DNA from: Saprospiraceae bacterium
Lineage (GTDB): Bacteria; Bacteroidota; Bacteroidia; Chitinophagales; Saprospiraceae
Assembly: GCA_023300665.1 (NCBI GenBank)
Contig: JALZUU010000419.1
Location: 1-37,512, forward strand
Direction of reading: 5' to 3'
Length of the DNA stretch: 37,512 nucleotides
Shown piece after piece: positions 24,667-32,952 of the stretch; position 1 is the first letter of the stretch, and the number at the start of each line of letters is the position of its first letter. Below the pieces are notes generated by a model, which worked only from the letters and a program-made list of their open reading frames with translations, was not told the DNA's origin and searched no databases. The position numbers and the translations under genes are program-made.

Positions 24667-25829
24667 AACGAATTCATTTTTACAATACTTTCGAAATTAC
24701 AGTGCCCATTTGGAATTGGCTATTTCCTTATTTGAAAAAAAATAACATACTTCCATATGCTATTTTATCCTCTGGGAAATATCGAAAAGAAAAGCAGTCT
24801 AAAATTCATGCTTCAACCAAATGGATCTGGGTACCTTCTTTTTTTAAAGATAAAAAACTTTTTAACCATTTATTTTATATTCTTTTTGCTCCTTTTCGAA
24901 TTTTATTCAATAAGGCAGATCTGAACGTATTTTACACACAACCACCTTTTGGCTTACCGATTCTTGCTTTTTTCTCTCGTCTTCGTGGAGTGCCTTATGT
25001 GGCTCATATTATGGATTATCATCCTGATCTACTTTTAGCAAATGGACGGTTAAATAAAGAAGGTTTTCTATATCGAATACTAGATGGAATGTATCTTCGA
25101 GCCTTAAAAAAATCTAAAAGAGTAATCGTTTTAGGATCTTGTATGGAATTACTTTTCTTGTCAAAAGGAATTGCTAAAGAGAAAATTGATACGATTCAAA
25201 ACATCAGTTCCGTTGAAGACTTTAAAGAAAAAAAATCAACGGTAATTCAAAAGTTTAAAGAAAAGTATGGAGCTCAAAATAAACTAATTATTCTTTATGC
25301 AGGAAATATGGGAGTCGCTCATGAATTCCGTACTATGTTGAGTTGTACCAAATTTTTTAAGAAAGAAATTCAGTTTTTTTTTGCCGGAAAAGGAAAACGT
25401 AGAAAAGAAATTGAAGAAATTTTATCAGAGAATGAAACTGATAATATTACCTTGTTTTCTTATTTGCCTGACGACGAATTTGAATTGATTTTGGAAGTGG
25501 CAGATTTTCATTTTATCTCATTGAGAAAAGGGTTTGAAGGAGTAATGGTTCCTAGTAAATTTTACTCTAGTTTAGCTATTGGCAAACCTATTATATTTGA
25601 AGGAAATGAGCTTTCGGAAGTTGCTCAAGCTATTTTAAAATACGATTGTGGCTTGGTAGTGGAGCATTTGAACGAAGCTGAATTGAAAAGAAAATTAAGC
25701 GACTTAGTTCAAAAGAAAATTTCAGTAGATGCTTTAGGTGATAATTCAAAAAAAACTTATAGCAAGCAATTTCATTCTTCTACTTTTAATAAAAAATATT
25801 TAGCTACACTTGAAAAGTGTTTTCAATGA
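24663..25829 (+). CDS. Glycosyltransferase, family 4 type (WbuB-like)
   Basis: A GT-B enzyme of 388 aa. The N-domain has a hydrophobic, membrane-associating stretch (LFYILFAPFRILF, about 70-82), then VFYTQPPFGLPILAFFSRLRGVPYVAHIMDYHPDL, typical of the WbuB/WcaI-like group that works on membrane-bound lipid acceptors. The C-domain has LIILYAGNMGVAHEFRTML, FFFAGKGKRRKEIEEIL and LPDDEFELILEVADFHFISLRKGFEGVMVPSKFYSSLAIGKPIIF. The E-x(7)-E motif reads EGVMVPSKF, so the second acidic residue is not conserved. It is translationally coupled to its neighbours on both sides (four-base overlaps). Confidence 0.84.
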   Translation: MKRIHFYNTFEITVPIWNWLFPYLKKNNILPYAILSSGKYRKEKQSKIHASTKWIWVPSFFKDKKLFNHLFYILFAPFRILFNKADLNVFYTQPPFGLPILAFFSRLRGVPYVAHIMDYHPDLLLANGRLNKEGFLYRILDGMYLRALKKSKRVIVLGSCMELLFLSKGIAKEKIDTIQNISSVEDFKEKKSTVIQKFKEKYGAQNKLIILYAGNMGVAHEFRTMLSCTKFFKKEIQFFFAGKGKRRKEIEEILSENETDNITLFSYLPDDEFELILEVADFHFISLRKGFEGVMVPSKFYSSLAIGKPIIFEGNELSEVAQAILKYDCGLVVEHLNEAELKRKLSDLVQKKISVDALGDNSKKTYSKQFHSSTFNKKYLATLEKCFQ

Positions 25830-26689
25830 ATAAAGAAGATATTTCATATATACCAATTATTTTGATAGGTGCAGCCAGGTCAGGTACTAAATTACTGAGA
25901 GATGTAATCAGCACCTCATTGGATGTCGAAAAAATTCCATTTGATATCAATTTTGTTTGGAAATATAATAACGAAAAAATTCCACATGACCTTTTGACAC
26001 AGGATAACTATAACTCCAAAGCAGAAAAATTCATTAAAAAATATTTTAATAAATTTAGTAAAAAAAAACCGTTTTTAATTGAAAAAACAGTTAGTAATAC
26101 TTTGCGAATTGACTTTGTTAGGAGGTTTTTTCCAAACGCAAAGTTTATCTACCTGATTAGAGATGGGAGAGATGTGGTAGAATCCGTAGCAAGACAATGG
26201 GGGACGGCACCAAAAGGTAATTACTTAATTGATAAACTAAAAACCTTTCCATTATCCAAAACACTCTCTTATGGATGGTTGTATGGGACAGACTTAGTGA
26301 AGATTAAACTACTTGGACAACCTTCAGAATCTTATGTATGGGGAGTCAAATACCCGAATTATAAAGTTGATCTAAAAAATGATGATGTACACAGTTTTTG
26401 CTCTAAACAATGGAAATTTTGTATAGAGGAATCTGAAAAACAAATAAAAAATATTCCTACAAATAACTTGATGAAAATTAGATATGAAGATTTTGTTAAA
26501 GATCCATTATCCGAATTTTTAAGGATCGAAAATTTTCTAGGTCTAAATTCTAAAATTAATCGAGAAGAAATAAAAAAAATAAAACCTAATAATGTTGGTA
26601 AAGGTTTTAAAAAATTGACCGAAGAACAGCGAAAGAAAGTATTAAAAATTATAGCACCAACTTTAACTAAACTAAATTACAAAGTCTAA
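25826..26689 (+). CDS. Sulfotransferase-family protein (Sulfotransfer_3-like)
   Basis: A second predicted PAPS-dependent sulfotransferase, 287 aa from ATG 25826. The track's GTG at 25817 is three codons earlier; the ATG makes a standard four-base ATGA overlap with the upstream stop. The 5'-phosphosulfate loop is IILIGAARSGTKLLRDVI (about residues 10-27). The 3'-phosphate site is FIYLIRDGRDVVESVARQW (about 108-126), and MKIRYEDFVKDPLSEFLRIENFLGL follows. These are the standard PF13469-type motifs. It differs from the 20139 protein in length and motif wording, so they probably sulfate different positions. The C-terminus ends at TAATG, overlapping the next start. Confidence 0.82.
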   Translation: MNKEDISYIPIILIGAARSGTKLLRDVISTSLDVEKIPFDINFVWKYNNEKIPHDLLTQDNYNSKAEKFIKKYFNKFSKKKPFLIEKTVSNTLRIDFVRRFFPNAKFIYLIRDGRDVVESVARQWGTAPKGNYLIDKLKTFPLSKTLSYGWLYGTDLVKIKLLGQPSESYVWGVKYPNYKVDLKNDDVHSFCSKQWKFCIEESEKQIKNIPTNNLMKIRYEDFVKDPLSEFLRIENFLGLNSKINREEIKKIKPNNVGKGFKKLTEEQRKKVLKIIAPTLTKLNYKV

Positions 26690-27924
26690 TGAAAGTACCA
26701 TTCTGCCTACCGCTCATTGATCAGGATGTTATCAATGAAGTAAATGACACGCTCACCAACACTGGTTGGCTTACCACAGGACCTAAGGTTCGTGCGCTAG
26801 AGCAAGAAATTAATAAACTAACGGGTATCCCCAACTCTTTATGTGTTAACTCCTGGACTTCAGGAGCGATGCTAATATTGCGTTGGTTTGATATTGGACC
26901 TGGTGATGAGGTAATTATTCCTGCATACACTTATAGCGCAACTGCACTTTGTGCCATGAACATCGGTGCCAAAGTTGTGATGGTAGACGTTAGCGATGAT
27001 TTTAATATCAACGTTGCAAATATCCGAAAAGCCATCACTAAAAATACCAAAGCCATTCTTCCAGTAGATATTGGAGGCTGGCCATGTGATTATGATGAGA
27101 TTATGGAACTGGTTAATTCAGAAGAAGTGAAAAATAAATTTTCTCCTGATTCTGATCGACAACGAAAGTTGGGAAGACCTGTCGTACTTTCTGATTCTGC
27201 CCACAGTATTGGTGCAACGTATAAAGGAAAGTCTGCTGCTCAGTTTGGAGACTTTACGATCTTTTCTCTACATTCTGTAAAGAATGTTACTGCTGGAGAA
27301 GGAGGTAATATTGTAATTAATTTACCAGCGCCTTTTGACAACGCCGACGAGTATAACTTCCTAAAAGCTTTTGCGCTAAATGGTCAAAATAAAAGTGCTT
27401 TTGAAAAAAATCAAGTAGGTGCTTGGCGGTATGATATTATTGATCAAGGATTAAAAATAAATATGCCAGATATTTGTGCAGCAGTTGCTTTGGCACAAAT
27501 CAAAAAGTACACAGCAGAAATGCTGCCAGAACGAAAACGGATTTTCACCCAATATAATGAAGGCTTCGCTAACTATGATTGGGCTATCTTGCCAAATTTT
27601 AAAAATGATATAAAGGAATCCTCTTGTCACTTATACACGATTCGGTTTAAAGATATAACAGAAAACGAGCGAGATGCGATGATTCAGTATATCTCTGAAA
27701 GACAAATAGGGGTAAACGTACACTATATTCCAATGGCAATGTTGACCTTATTTAAAAATAAAGGATACGATATCAAAGATTACCCAAACACCTTTAATCT
27801 TTATCATAATTTGATTACGCTCCCCGTTTATAATAATTTGTCGCCTGAGCAAATAAGTTATGTAATTGATATTGTTATCGAATCTTATAACGCCGTAAAG
27901 AAAAATACACATGCTGCAATTTGA
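26689..27924 (+). CDS. DegT/DnrJ/EryC1/StrS sugar aminotransferase
   Basis: A PLP-dependent enzyme of 411 aa that aminates a keto nucleotide sugar. The N-terminal PFCLPLIDQDVINEV, SWTSGAMLIL, GDEVIIPAYTYSATALC, LSDSAHSIGATYKG and the lysine region FSLHSVKNVTAGEGGN (K198) are all present. It is longer than most family members owing to insertions around residues 145-165 (SEEVKNKFSPDSDRQRKLG). It sits directly before a UDP-HexNAc dehydratase and the initiating phosphoglycosyl transferase, so the likely product is a 4-amino-4,6-dideoxy-HexNAc nucleotide, a pairing like WcfR/UngD2 of Bacteroides PSA. That match is by context, not by sequence. Confidence 0.85.
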   Translation: MKVPFCLPLIDQDVINEVNDTLTNTGWLTTGPKVRALEQEINKLTGIPNSLCVNSWTSGAMLILRWFDIGPGDEVIIPAYTYSATALCAMNIGAKVVMVDVSDDFNINVANIRKAITKNTKAILPVDIGGWPCDYDEIMELVNSEEVKNKFSPDSDRQRKLGRPVVLSDSAHSIGATYKGKSAAQFGDFTIFSLHSVKNVTAGEGGNIVINLPAPFDNADEYNFLKAFALNGQNKSAFEKNQVGAWRYDIIDQGLKINMPDICAAVALAQIKKYTAEMLPERKRIFTQYNEGFANYDWAILPNFKNDIKESSCHLYTIRFKDITENERDAMIQYISERQIGVNVHYIPMAMLTLFKNKGYDIKDYPNTFNLYHNLITLPVYNNLSPEQISYVIDIVIESYNAVKKNTHAAI

Positions 27925-29122
27925 AGTAAATAGCTTTATAAAAAAACATATTACACGTCGCCCAGAGAGTATGTTTTTACCTGATATTGATACAAATAAA
28001 GCGGTACTATCTAATGCTATTCAGGGAAAAAAACTATTGGTCATTGGAGGCGCTGGAACTATTGGCTCTTCGTTTATCAAGGCTATTATTCGATTTAAAC
28101 CTTCGTCTTTAATTGTCGTAGATTATAATGAAAATGGACTGACAGAACTTACCAGAGATTTGAGGAGTAGTCTCTCTGAATTTGTTCCAACGGAGTACAT
28201 CACTTATCCTTTTGATTTTGGTGGTCCTATCTTTGAAAAATTGTTGAATGATCATCAATTTGATGTTATTGCTTGCTTTGCAGCACATAAGCATGTTCGG
28301 AGTGAAAAAGATCATCTTGCAATTGAGGCAATGGTAAGAAACAATGTTTTTAATACCAAAAACCTTATAGAGTTGGCAATGGCTAATAAGCCTAATCACT
28401 TCTTTTGTGTTAGTACCGATAAAGCAGCTAATCCAGTGAATGTAATGGGGGCTAGTAAAAAAGTAATGGAAAAAGTATTACTAGCTTATACTAAAGAATT
28501 GAAAATAACCACCGCTCGATTTGCTAACGTAGCCTTTTCTAATGGTAGTTTATTATTTGGCTTCTTGGAACGAATCATGAAACGCCAGCCTTTAACAGCA
28601 CCGTTAGATATTAAACGTTATTTCGTATCTCCTGAAGAATCTGGTCAATTATGTATGTTGGCTTGTATCATGGGGAATTCATCTGATATCTTTTTTCCAA
28701 AATTGAATGCGTCGCAAATGATGTCTTTCTCCGATATCGCAGAAAATTTCTTACTAGAAATGGGATTGGAAGCCCAACATTGTCAAACGCCTGAAGAGGC
28801 TCGACAATTAGCAAAAAAATGGAAACCTGGCATGAAAAAATATCCTGTTTTCTTTTTTGCTTCTGATACTTCTGGAGAAAAACCTTACGAAGAATTCTTT
28901 ACAGATACGGATAATGTGGATATGAAAGCATTTGAAGCATTAGGAGTTGTGAAAAATTCAGAAATTCTTCCAAAAGAGAATATTAATGGAATGATTAATC
29001 AATTTGATAGTTTGTTTGCAAGTAATAAGATTGAAAAAAAGGATGTGGTGAATTTATTAAATAATATCCTTCCAGACTTTAGTCATATTGAAACAGGAAA
29101 AGGATTAGACGAAAAAATGTAA
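27911..29122 (+). CDS. UDP-HexNAc 4,6-dehydratase (PF02719, FlaA1/UngD2-like)
   Basis: A second and longer (403 aa) member of the polysaccharide-biosynthesis SDR group. After an N-terminal extension of about 38 residues comes the cofactor motif KLLVIGGAGTIGSSFIKAI. The hallmark CVSTDKAANPVNVMGASK sits at about 160-180, then RFANVAFSNGSLLFGFLERI, DIKRYFVSPEESGQLC, and a C-terminal SGEKPYEEFFTD that parallels the GEKxxEE motif. All key motifs are present. It should make a UDP-4-keto-6-deoxy-HexNAc for the adjacent aminotransferases. It overlaps the aminotransferase gene by 14 bases and is followed four bases later by the phosphoglycosyl transferase. Confidence 0.86.
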   Translation: MLQFEVNSFIKKHITRRPESMFLPDIDTNKAVLSNAIQGKKLLVIGGAGTIGSSFIKAIIRFKPSSLIVVDYNENGLTELTRDLRSSLSEFVPTEYITYPFDFGGPIFEKLLNDHQFDVIACFAAHKHVRSEKDHLAIEAMVRNNVFNTKNLIELAMANKPNHFFCVSTDKAANPVNVMGASKKVMEKVLLAYTKELKITTARFANVAFSNGSLLFGFLERIMKRQPLTAPLDIKRYFVSPEESGQLCMLACIMGNSSDIFFPKLNASQMMSFSDIAENFLLEMGLEAQHCQTPEEARQLAKKWKPGMKKYPVFFFASDTSGEKPYEEFFTDTDNVDMKAFEALGVVKNSEILPKENINGMINQFDSLFASNKIEKKDVVNLLNNILPDFSHIETGKGLDEKM

Positions 29123-29126
29123 TTTC

Positions 29127-29810
29127 ATGTATAGCATTTTAAAAAGATTTTTTGATTTGGTAGCGGCATTGATAACACTTATTGCTTTATCGCCGTTTTT
29201 AATTCCTATTGTTATTGGTTTACGCCTTACCGGAGAAGGATATATTTGGTATTTTCAGAAAAGAGTTGGGCATAAAAATCAATTTTTTGATATTTGGAAG
29301 TTTGCTACAATGCTTAAAGATAGTCCTAACATGGGAACGGGTAGCCTGACAACTAGAAATGATCCTCGGGTTACACCAATGGGGGGATTCTTACGTAAGA
29401 CAAAAATTAATGAATTGCCTCAGGTAATTAATGTGCTAATTGGTAATATGTCTATCGTAGGACCACGACCACAAATGCAAGTTGATTTTGATATTTATCC
29501 CCAAGAAGTGAAAAAACATATTTATGATAGTGTTCCTGGTATTACTGGAATTGGATCAATTGTTTTTCGGGATGAGGAAGAGTTAATGTCTGAAACAGAT
29601 ATGCCAATTCGTGATTTTTATGTGCAACATATTGCTCCTTATAAGGGAACTTTAGAATTATGGTATCAGGATAATAAATCTTTTATTACTGATACAAAGA
29701 TCATTATCTTAACTGCGTGGGCTATTTTTTTTCCAAAGACGGATTTGACTTATCGATGGTTTCCAAACCTTCCACCAAAACCGGCTATTCTTACCTTACC
29801 AGAAAAGTAA
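29127..29810 (+). CDS. Initiating phosphoglycosyl transferase (PglC/WcaJ-catalytic type)
   Basis: Transfers sugar-1-phosphate from a nucleotide sugar to undecaprenyl phosphate, starting the repeat unit at the inner membrane. One re-entrant hydrophobic segment is at residues about 8-30 (FDLVAALITLIALSPFLIPIVIGLRL). The catalytic domain has the FQKRVGHKNQFFDIWKFATM block, TRNDPRVTPMGGFLRKTKINELPQVINVLIGNMSIVGPRPQ, PGITGIGSI and a C-terminal amphipathic region. The usual acidic dyad of the family is replaced by nearby NELPQ and DPR residues, consistent with the monotopic form. It is 227 aa, so it is the short monotopic type without a WcaJ N-domain. Confidence 0.92.
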   Translation: MYSILKRFFDLVAALITLIALSPFLIPIVIGLRLTGEGYIWYFQKRVGHKNQFFDIWKFATMLKDSPNMGTGSLTTRNDPRVTPMGGFLRKTKINELPQVINVLIGNMSIVGPRPQMQVDFDIYPQEVKKHIYDSVPGITGIGSIVFRDEEELMSETDMPIRDFYVQHIAPYKGTLELWYQDNKSFITDTKIIILTAWAIFFPKTDLTYRWFPNLPPKPAILTLPEK

Positions 29811-29844
29811 ATTTAAATTGGAAGATAATCAGCACCTAAAAAAT

Positions 29845-30996
29845 ATGGCAGAAAAGAAAAGTGTGATCCCCTTGTTGGAACCACAGCTTTCAGGAAACGA
29901 GTGGAAATATGTAAAAGATTGTCTGGATCAAGGATGGGTATCTTCAGCCGGAGGATATGTAGATAAATTTGAGACGGCCGTCACCGAATATGTTAATGGA
30001 GGATGGGGAGCGGCTTGTATGAATGGTACGGTCGGATTACAGATTTCACTCGAAGTTATTGGAGTAGGTGAAAATGACCACGTTCTTGTACCAAATGGTA
30101 CATTTGTAGCGAGTGCAAATAGTGTAGTTTACACTGGAGCAGAACCTATTTTTATTGATGCTGCTGAGAAAGATTGGCAGATGGATCTTGATCTTCTAGA
30201 GGACTTTTTGAAAAATAAATGTTCTATTAAAAATGGAAGTACTTACAATGATAAATCTGGCAAAATCATAAAAGCAATTATCATTGTTCATGTTTATGGT
30301 CAGATCTGTGATATGAATCGTCTAATGGCTATTGCTGATCGTTATAGTATTAAAGTAGTTGAGGATGCTAGCGAATCATTGGGCGCAACGTATAATGATC
30401 AACACTCTGGTACAATTGGGCATATTGGTGTCTTTAGTTTTAATGGAAATAAAATAATTACAACTGGAGGAGGAGGAGTTATTGTTTCAAAAGAGAAAGC
30501 GTATATTAAAAAAGCGCGACACTTAATTGCTCAAGCCAAAGTAAATCCTAATGAATATTTTCATGATTCGATAGGTTATAATTATCGAATGGTAAATGTG
30601 CTAGCGGCCATTGGTTTAGCTCAACTTGAATTGTTAAAAGAATTTACCAACCGTAAAACCGAGATTGCTCAAATTTATCGAAACTTGTTAGGAGATATTC
30701 CTGAAATTAAATTTCAATCAGTAAATCCAGATGTAACACCTAACTATTGGTTGAATGGATTTATGAGCAACAAAAAAAATACCATAGCTAAATTATTGAA
30801 ACATAATAAAATCATGCATGGTAACTTCTGGATACCTATGAACGAACTGCCAATGTATCAAGACCATCAATATATAACAACTCATAACATTACGGCCGCC
30901 ATTACCAAAGAATGTATTTGTATACCAAGTTCTGTTAGTATTACAAAAATAGAACAACAACGAATCTGTGAGTTAATCAAATCCTGTTTCCATTAG
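29845..30996 (+). CDS. LegC-type DegT family aminotransferase
   Basis: A PLP-dependent sugar aminotransferase, 383 aa from ATG 29845. The track's TTG at 29818 adds nine residues without family similarity. The opening IPLLEPQLSGNEWKYVKDCLDQGWVSSAGGYV is very close to LegC/PglE-like enzymes. CMNGTVGLQISLEVIGV, VEDASESLGATY and the PLP lysine in FSFNGNKIITTGGGGV (K203) are conserved. In legionaminic acid or bacillosamine pathways it aminates C4 of a UDP/GDP-4-keto-6-deoxy-HexNAc. It is the second aminotransferase beside the same dehydratase, so either two amino sugars are made or one enzyme is a duplicate. The 3' end touches the next glycosyltransferase gene. Confidence 0.84.
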   Translation: MAEKKSVIPLLEPQLSGNEWKYVKDCLDQGWVSSAGGYVDKFETAVTEYVNGGWGAACMNGTVGLQISLEVIGVGENDHVLVPNGTFVASANSVVYTGAEPIFIDAAEKDWQMDLDLLEDFLKNKCSIKNGSTYNDKSGKIIKAIIIVHVYGQICDMNRLMAIADRYSIKVVEDASESLGATYNDQHSGTIGHIGVFSFNGNKIITTGGGGVIVSKEKAYIKKARHLIAQAKVNPNEYFHDSIGYNYRMVNVLAAIGLAQLELLKEFTNRKTEIAQIYRNLLGDIPEIKFQSVNPDVTPNYWLNGFMSNKKNTIAKLLKHNKIMHGNFWIPMNELPMYQDHQYITTHNITAAITKECICIPSSVSITKIEQQRICELIKSCFH

Positions 30997-31007
30997 TGAA
31001 AAGTAAA

Positions 31008-32051
31008 ATGGTATTGATAGATGCTCTTAACCTGTATAGTAAAGGAGGTAATGGACTGCTTAGATATCTAATTGAAAAATTACAGGAAAATAAAATCTCT
31101 TACGAACTATTATTAGGTGAAAACTTTACTGAATTCCAAAAAAGAATACTCGTTTTTTCTCGTAAAGGAATCATTCGTGAGGCCATAAAACGATGTTCTC
31201 CAACCTGTCTTTTTTGCTTTGGAAATTTCCCAATTCACTTTTCTGTTCCAGATAATATTACCGTAGTCGTAAATTTTCAAAATGCATTCTTATTAAATAA
31301 CAGCAATATTTATGTATTTAATAAGATGGAAAAAATAAAACTTTGGGTTAGAAGAAGCTACCTGAGGTCTTTTGTAAATTATGCTGATTTGTACGTTTTT
31401 CCAACCGAATATATACAAAGTGAGTTTATCGAAGCTTATGCGATTACTCCTCAAAAATGTCGAGTCATTCCATATTTTGATAAAAGACAAGTAGTTGCGA
31501 TCAGAGAAGAGATGAAAGGAAAAGAGAAAATTAAAAATAGTTTTATCTATATTTCTTCCACTTCTAAACATAAAAACCACATCACTTTATTAAGCGCCTG
31601 GGAATTATTAGCAACGCAAAATATATTTCCGCTATTAACGCTTAGTATTCCACTAAATGATTCTCGTTCAGAAGAACACCTGAATCGTATTGCTTTGCTA
31701 AAAACAAAAGGTGCTCAGATAGAAAATATCAATGCACAAGGATATATTCCGTACGAAGAAGTATTGAGGATTTCTGCACAACATGAATTTACGATCTTTC
31801 CTTCATTGAATGAAACCTTCGGATTTGGTAGCATTGAAGGGGCAATTTTGGGAAATAAATTATTGATTAGTGATCGACCTTTTGTTAAAGATGTAACGAT
31901 TCCGTCGCTAAATTTTGATCCTTTAAATGCACAAGATATTGCTGATAAAGTTATCTACGCAATGAATAATACTTTGCCGAAAACTGAATTGGTTTTTAAA
32001 GATAATGTGGATGAATTATTAGAATTATTATCTAATAAAAAAGATGTTTAG
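31008..32051 (+). CDS. Glycosyltransferase, family 4 type
   Basis: A GT-B glycosyltransferase. I start it at ATG 31008 (MVLIDALNLYSKGGNGLLRYL), with the glycine loop near the N-terminus. The track uses GTG 30996, overlapping the upstream stop, which is possible and adds four residues. The C-domain shows NSFIYISSTSKHKNHITLLSAWELL, NINAQGYIPYEEVLRISAQHEFTIFPSLNETFGFGSIEGAILGNKLL, with the E-x(7)-E motif reading ETFGFGSIE. Length 347 aa. It lies between the LegC-type gene and a sulfotransferase gene, and overlaps the latter by eight bases. Confidence 0.83.
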   Translation: MVLIDALNLYSKGGNGLLRYLIEKLQENKISYELLLGENFTEFQKRILVFSRKGIIREAIKRCSPTCLFCFGNFPIHFSVPDNITVVVNFQNAFLLNNSNIYVFNKMEKIKLWVRRSYLRSFVNYADLYVFPTEYIQSEFIEAYAITPQKCRVIPYFDKRQVVAIREEMKGKEKIKNSFIYISSTSKHKNHITLLSAWELLATQNIFPLLTLSIPLNDSRSEEHLNRIALLKTKGAQIENINAQGYIPYEEVLRISAQHEFTIFPSLNETFGFGSIEGAILGNKLLISDRPFVKDVTIPSLNFDPLNAQDIADKVIYAMNNTLPKTELVFKDNVDELLELLSNKKDV

Positions 32052-32844
32052 ATTTCGACATCAATTTAATTTTCTACGCTCGATTCTTAAAGCTGATTTA
32101 TTGCTCTATACCATGGGCAAAACAGGATCAAATAGTTTGTCTTATAGTCTCGAAGAAGAGGGACTAACTGTCGCTAGTAAACACTACTTCGGTGGAGACC
32201 AGCAACATTTTTTTAATAATGAAAAAAAAGGACGGGGAGGAAAAATAAATAAATTCATTATTCGGACATTACTGAACACGACCAATCAGCGTGTAAAAGT
32301 AATAACACTCGTTCGAGACCCAGTTGCGAGAAATTTATCCATGACTTTTTTTGCACTGGATAAAGTTATTTATAAAACCTTACAAAGAATACCAAACGGT
32401 CAGCGAGATGGAGAAATCCTTAGTTTGGACGAAATAATTACAGAAGGATTTATGAATACCATCAATCAAGAAGGACCATTGAATTGGTTTGAGAAAGAGT
32501 TTGATTATGTGTTGAAGGTAGATGCCTTGCAACATCCTTTTGATAAAGAAAAAGGATATACCATTATCCAAAAAGAAAATCTGGATTTGCTTATTTTAAA
32601 ACTAGAAAAATTAAGTGATTTAGAAGAGGTGATTAAATCTTTTTTAAACTTAAGATCGTTTAAATTACTTACCGCCAACTCAGGAAGTAAATATTGGTAT
32701 TCGGATTTATATAAAGATTTCAAAAATCATTTTAAACCGTCAGAAGATTATCTGGACAAAATGTATACGTCAAAATTTGCTACGCACTTTTATTCGGCAA
32801 CGGAGCTAGAAAATTTTCAGTCTCGATGGCGTAAAAATAACTAA
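32044..32844 (+). CDS. NKWYS-family putative sulfotransferase (PF10364-like)
   Basis: A third sulfotransferase-like protein, 266 aa. LLYTMGKTGSNSLSYSLEE (about residues 20-38) is a P-loop-like phosphosulfate motif, VKVITLVRDPVARNLSMTFFAL (about 82-103) is the 3'-phosphate site, and GSKYWYSDLYKDFK (about 218-231) matches the namesake NKWYS motif, here KYWYS. Pfam calls the family putative capsular polysaccharide synthesis protein; the sulfotransferase role is my inference from the fold-type motifs. It is the last gene of the same-strand run. A structured inverted repeat follows. Confidence 0.75.
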   Translation: MFRFRHQFNFLRSILKADLLLYTMGKTGSNSLSYSLEEEGLTVASKHYFGGDQQHFFNNEKKGRGGKINKFIIRTLLNTTNQRVKVITLVRDPVARNLSMTFFALDKVIYKTLQRIPNGQRDGEILSLDEIITEGFMNTINQEGPLNWFEKEFDYVLKVDALQHPFDKEKGYTIIQKENLDLLILKLEKLSDLEEVIKSFLNLRSFKLLTANSGSKYWYSDLYKDFKNHFKPSEDYLDKMYTSKFATHFYSATELENFQSRWRKNN

Positions 32845-32859
32845 GAGACTGTTCTGTTA

Positions 32860-32922
32860 AAGTGTGTCAGCGAGCTAGGTATCCTTTAGGATCATAGGCG
32901 CGGGCTGCAAAATGACACACTT
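32860..32922. repeat. Inverted-repeat-bounded element between convergent genes
   Basis: AAGTGTGTCA (32860-32869) and TGACACACTT (32913-32922) are perfect 10-base inverted copies. Between them is an inner hairpin ATCC-TTTA-GGAT and a GC-richer core (AGGCGCGGGCTGC). Flanks start GAGAC on the left and end TCTC on the right. It may be a strong bidirectional terminator for the converging genes, or a tiny mobile relic: AGTGTGTCA resembles the ends of some Mutator-type insertion sequences as I remember them, but I cannot confirm this. No transposase or duplication is seen. Confidence 0.55.
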
Positions 32923-32952
32923 AGTAGTAGGTAGGTTTCTCCTAATTTATTA

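Noticed and set aside
22126-30996. A complete legionaminic or pseudaminic acid pathway
   Set aside because: Only PtmE-like, dehydratase and LegC-like parts are visible; no synthase, hydrolysing epimerase or CMP-transferase in the window.
32850-32930. Integron attC site or CRISPR repeat
   Set aside because: GTTAAAG does not fit the attC core GTTRRRY at its last base, and there is no repeated unit or spacer array; no CRISPR-like repeats occur anywhere in the window.
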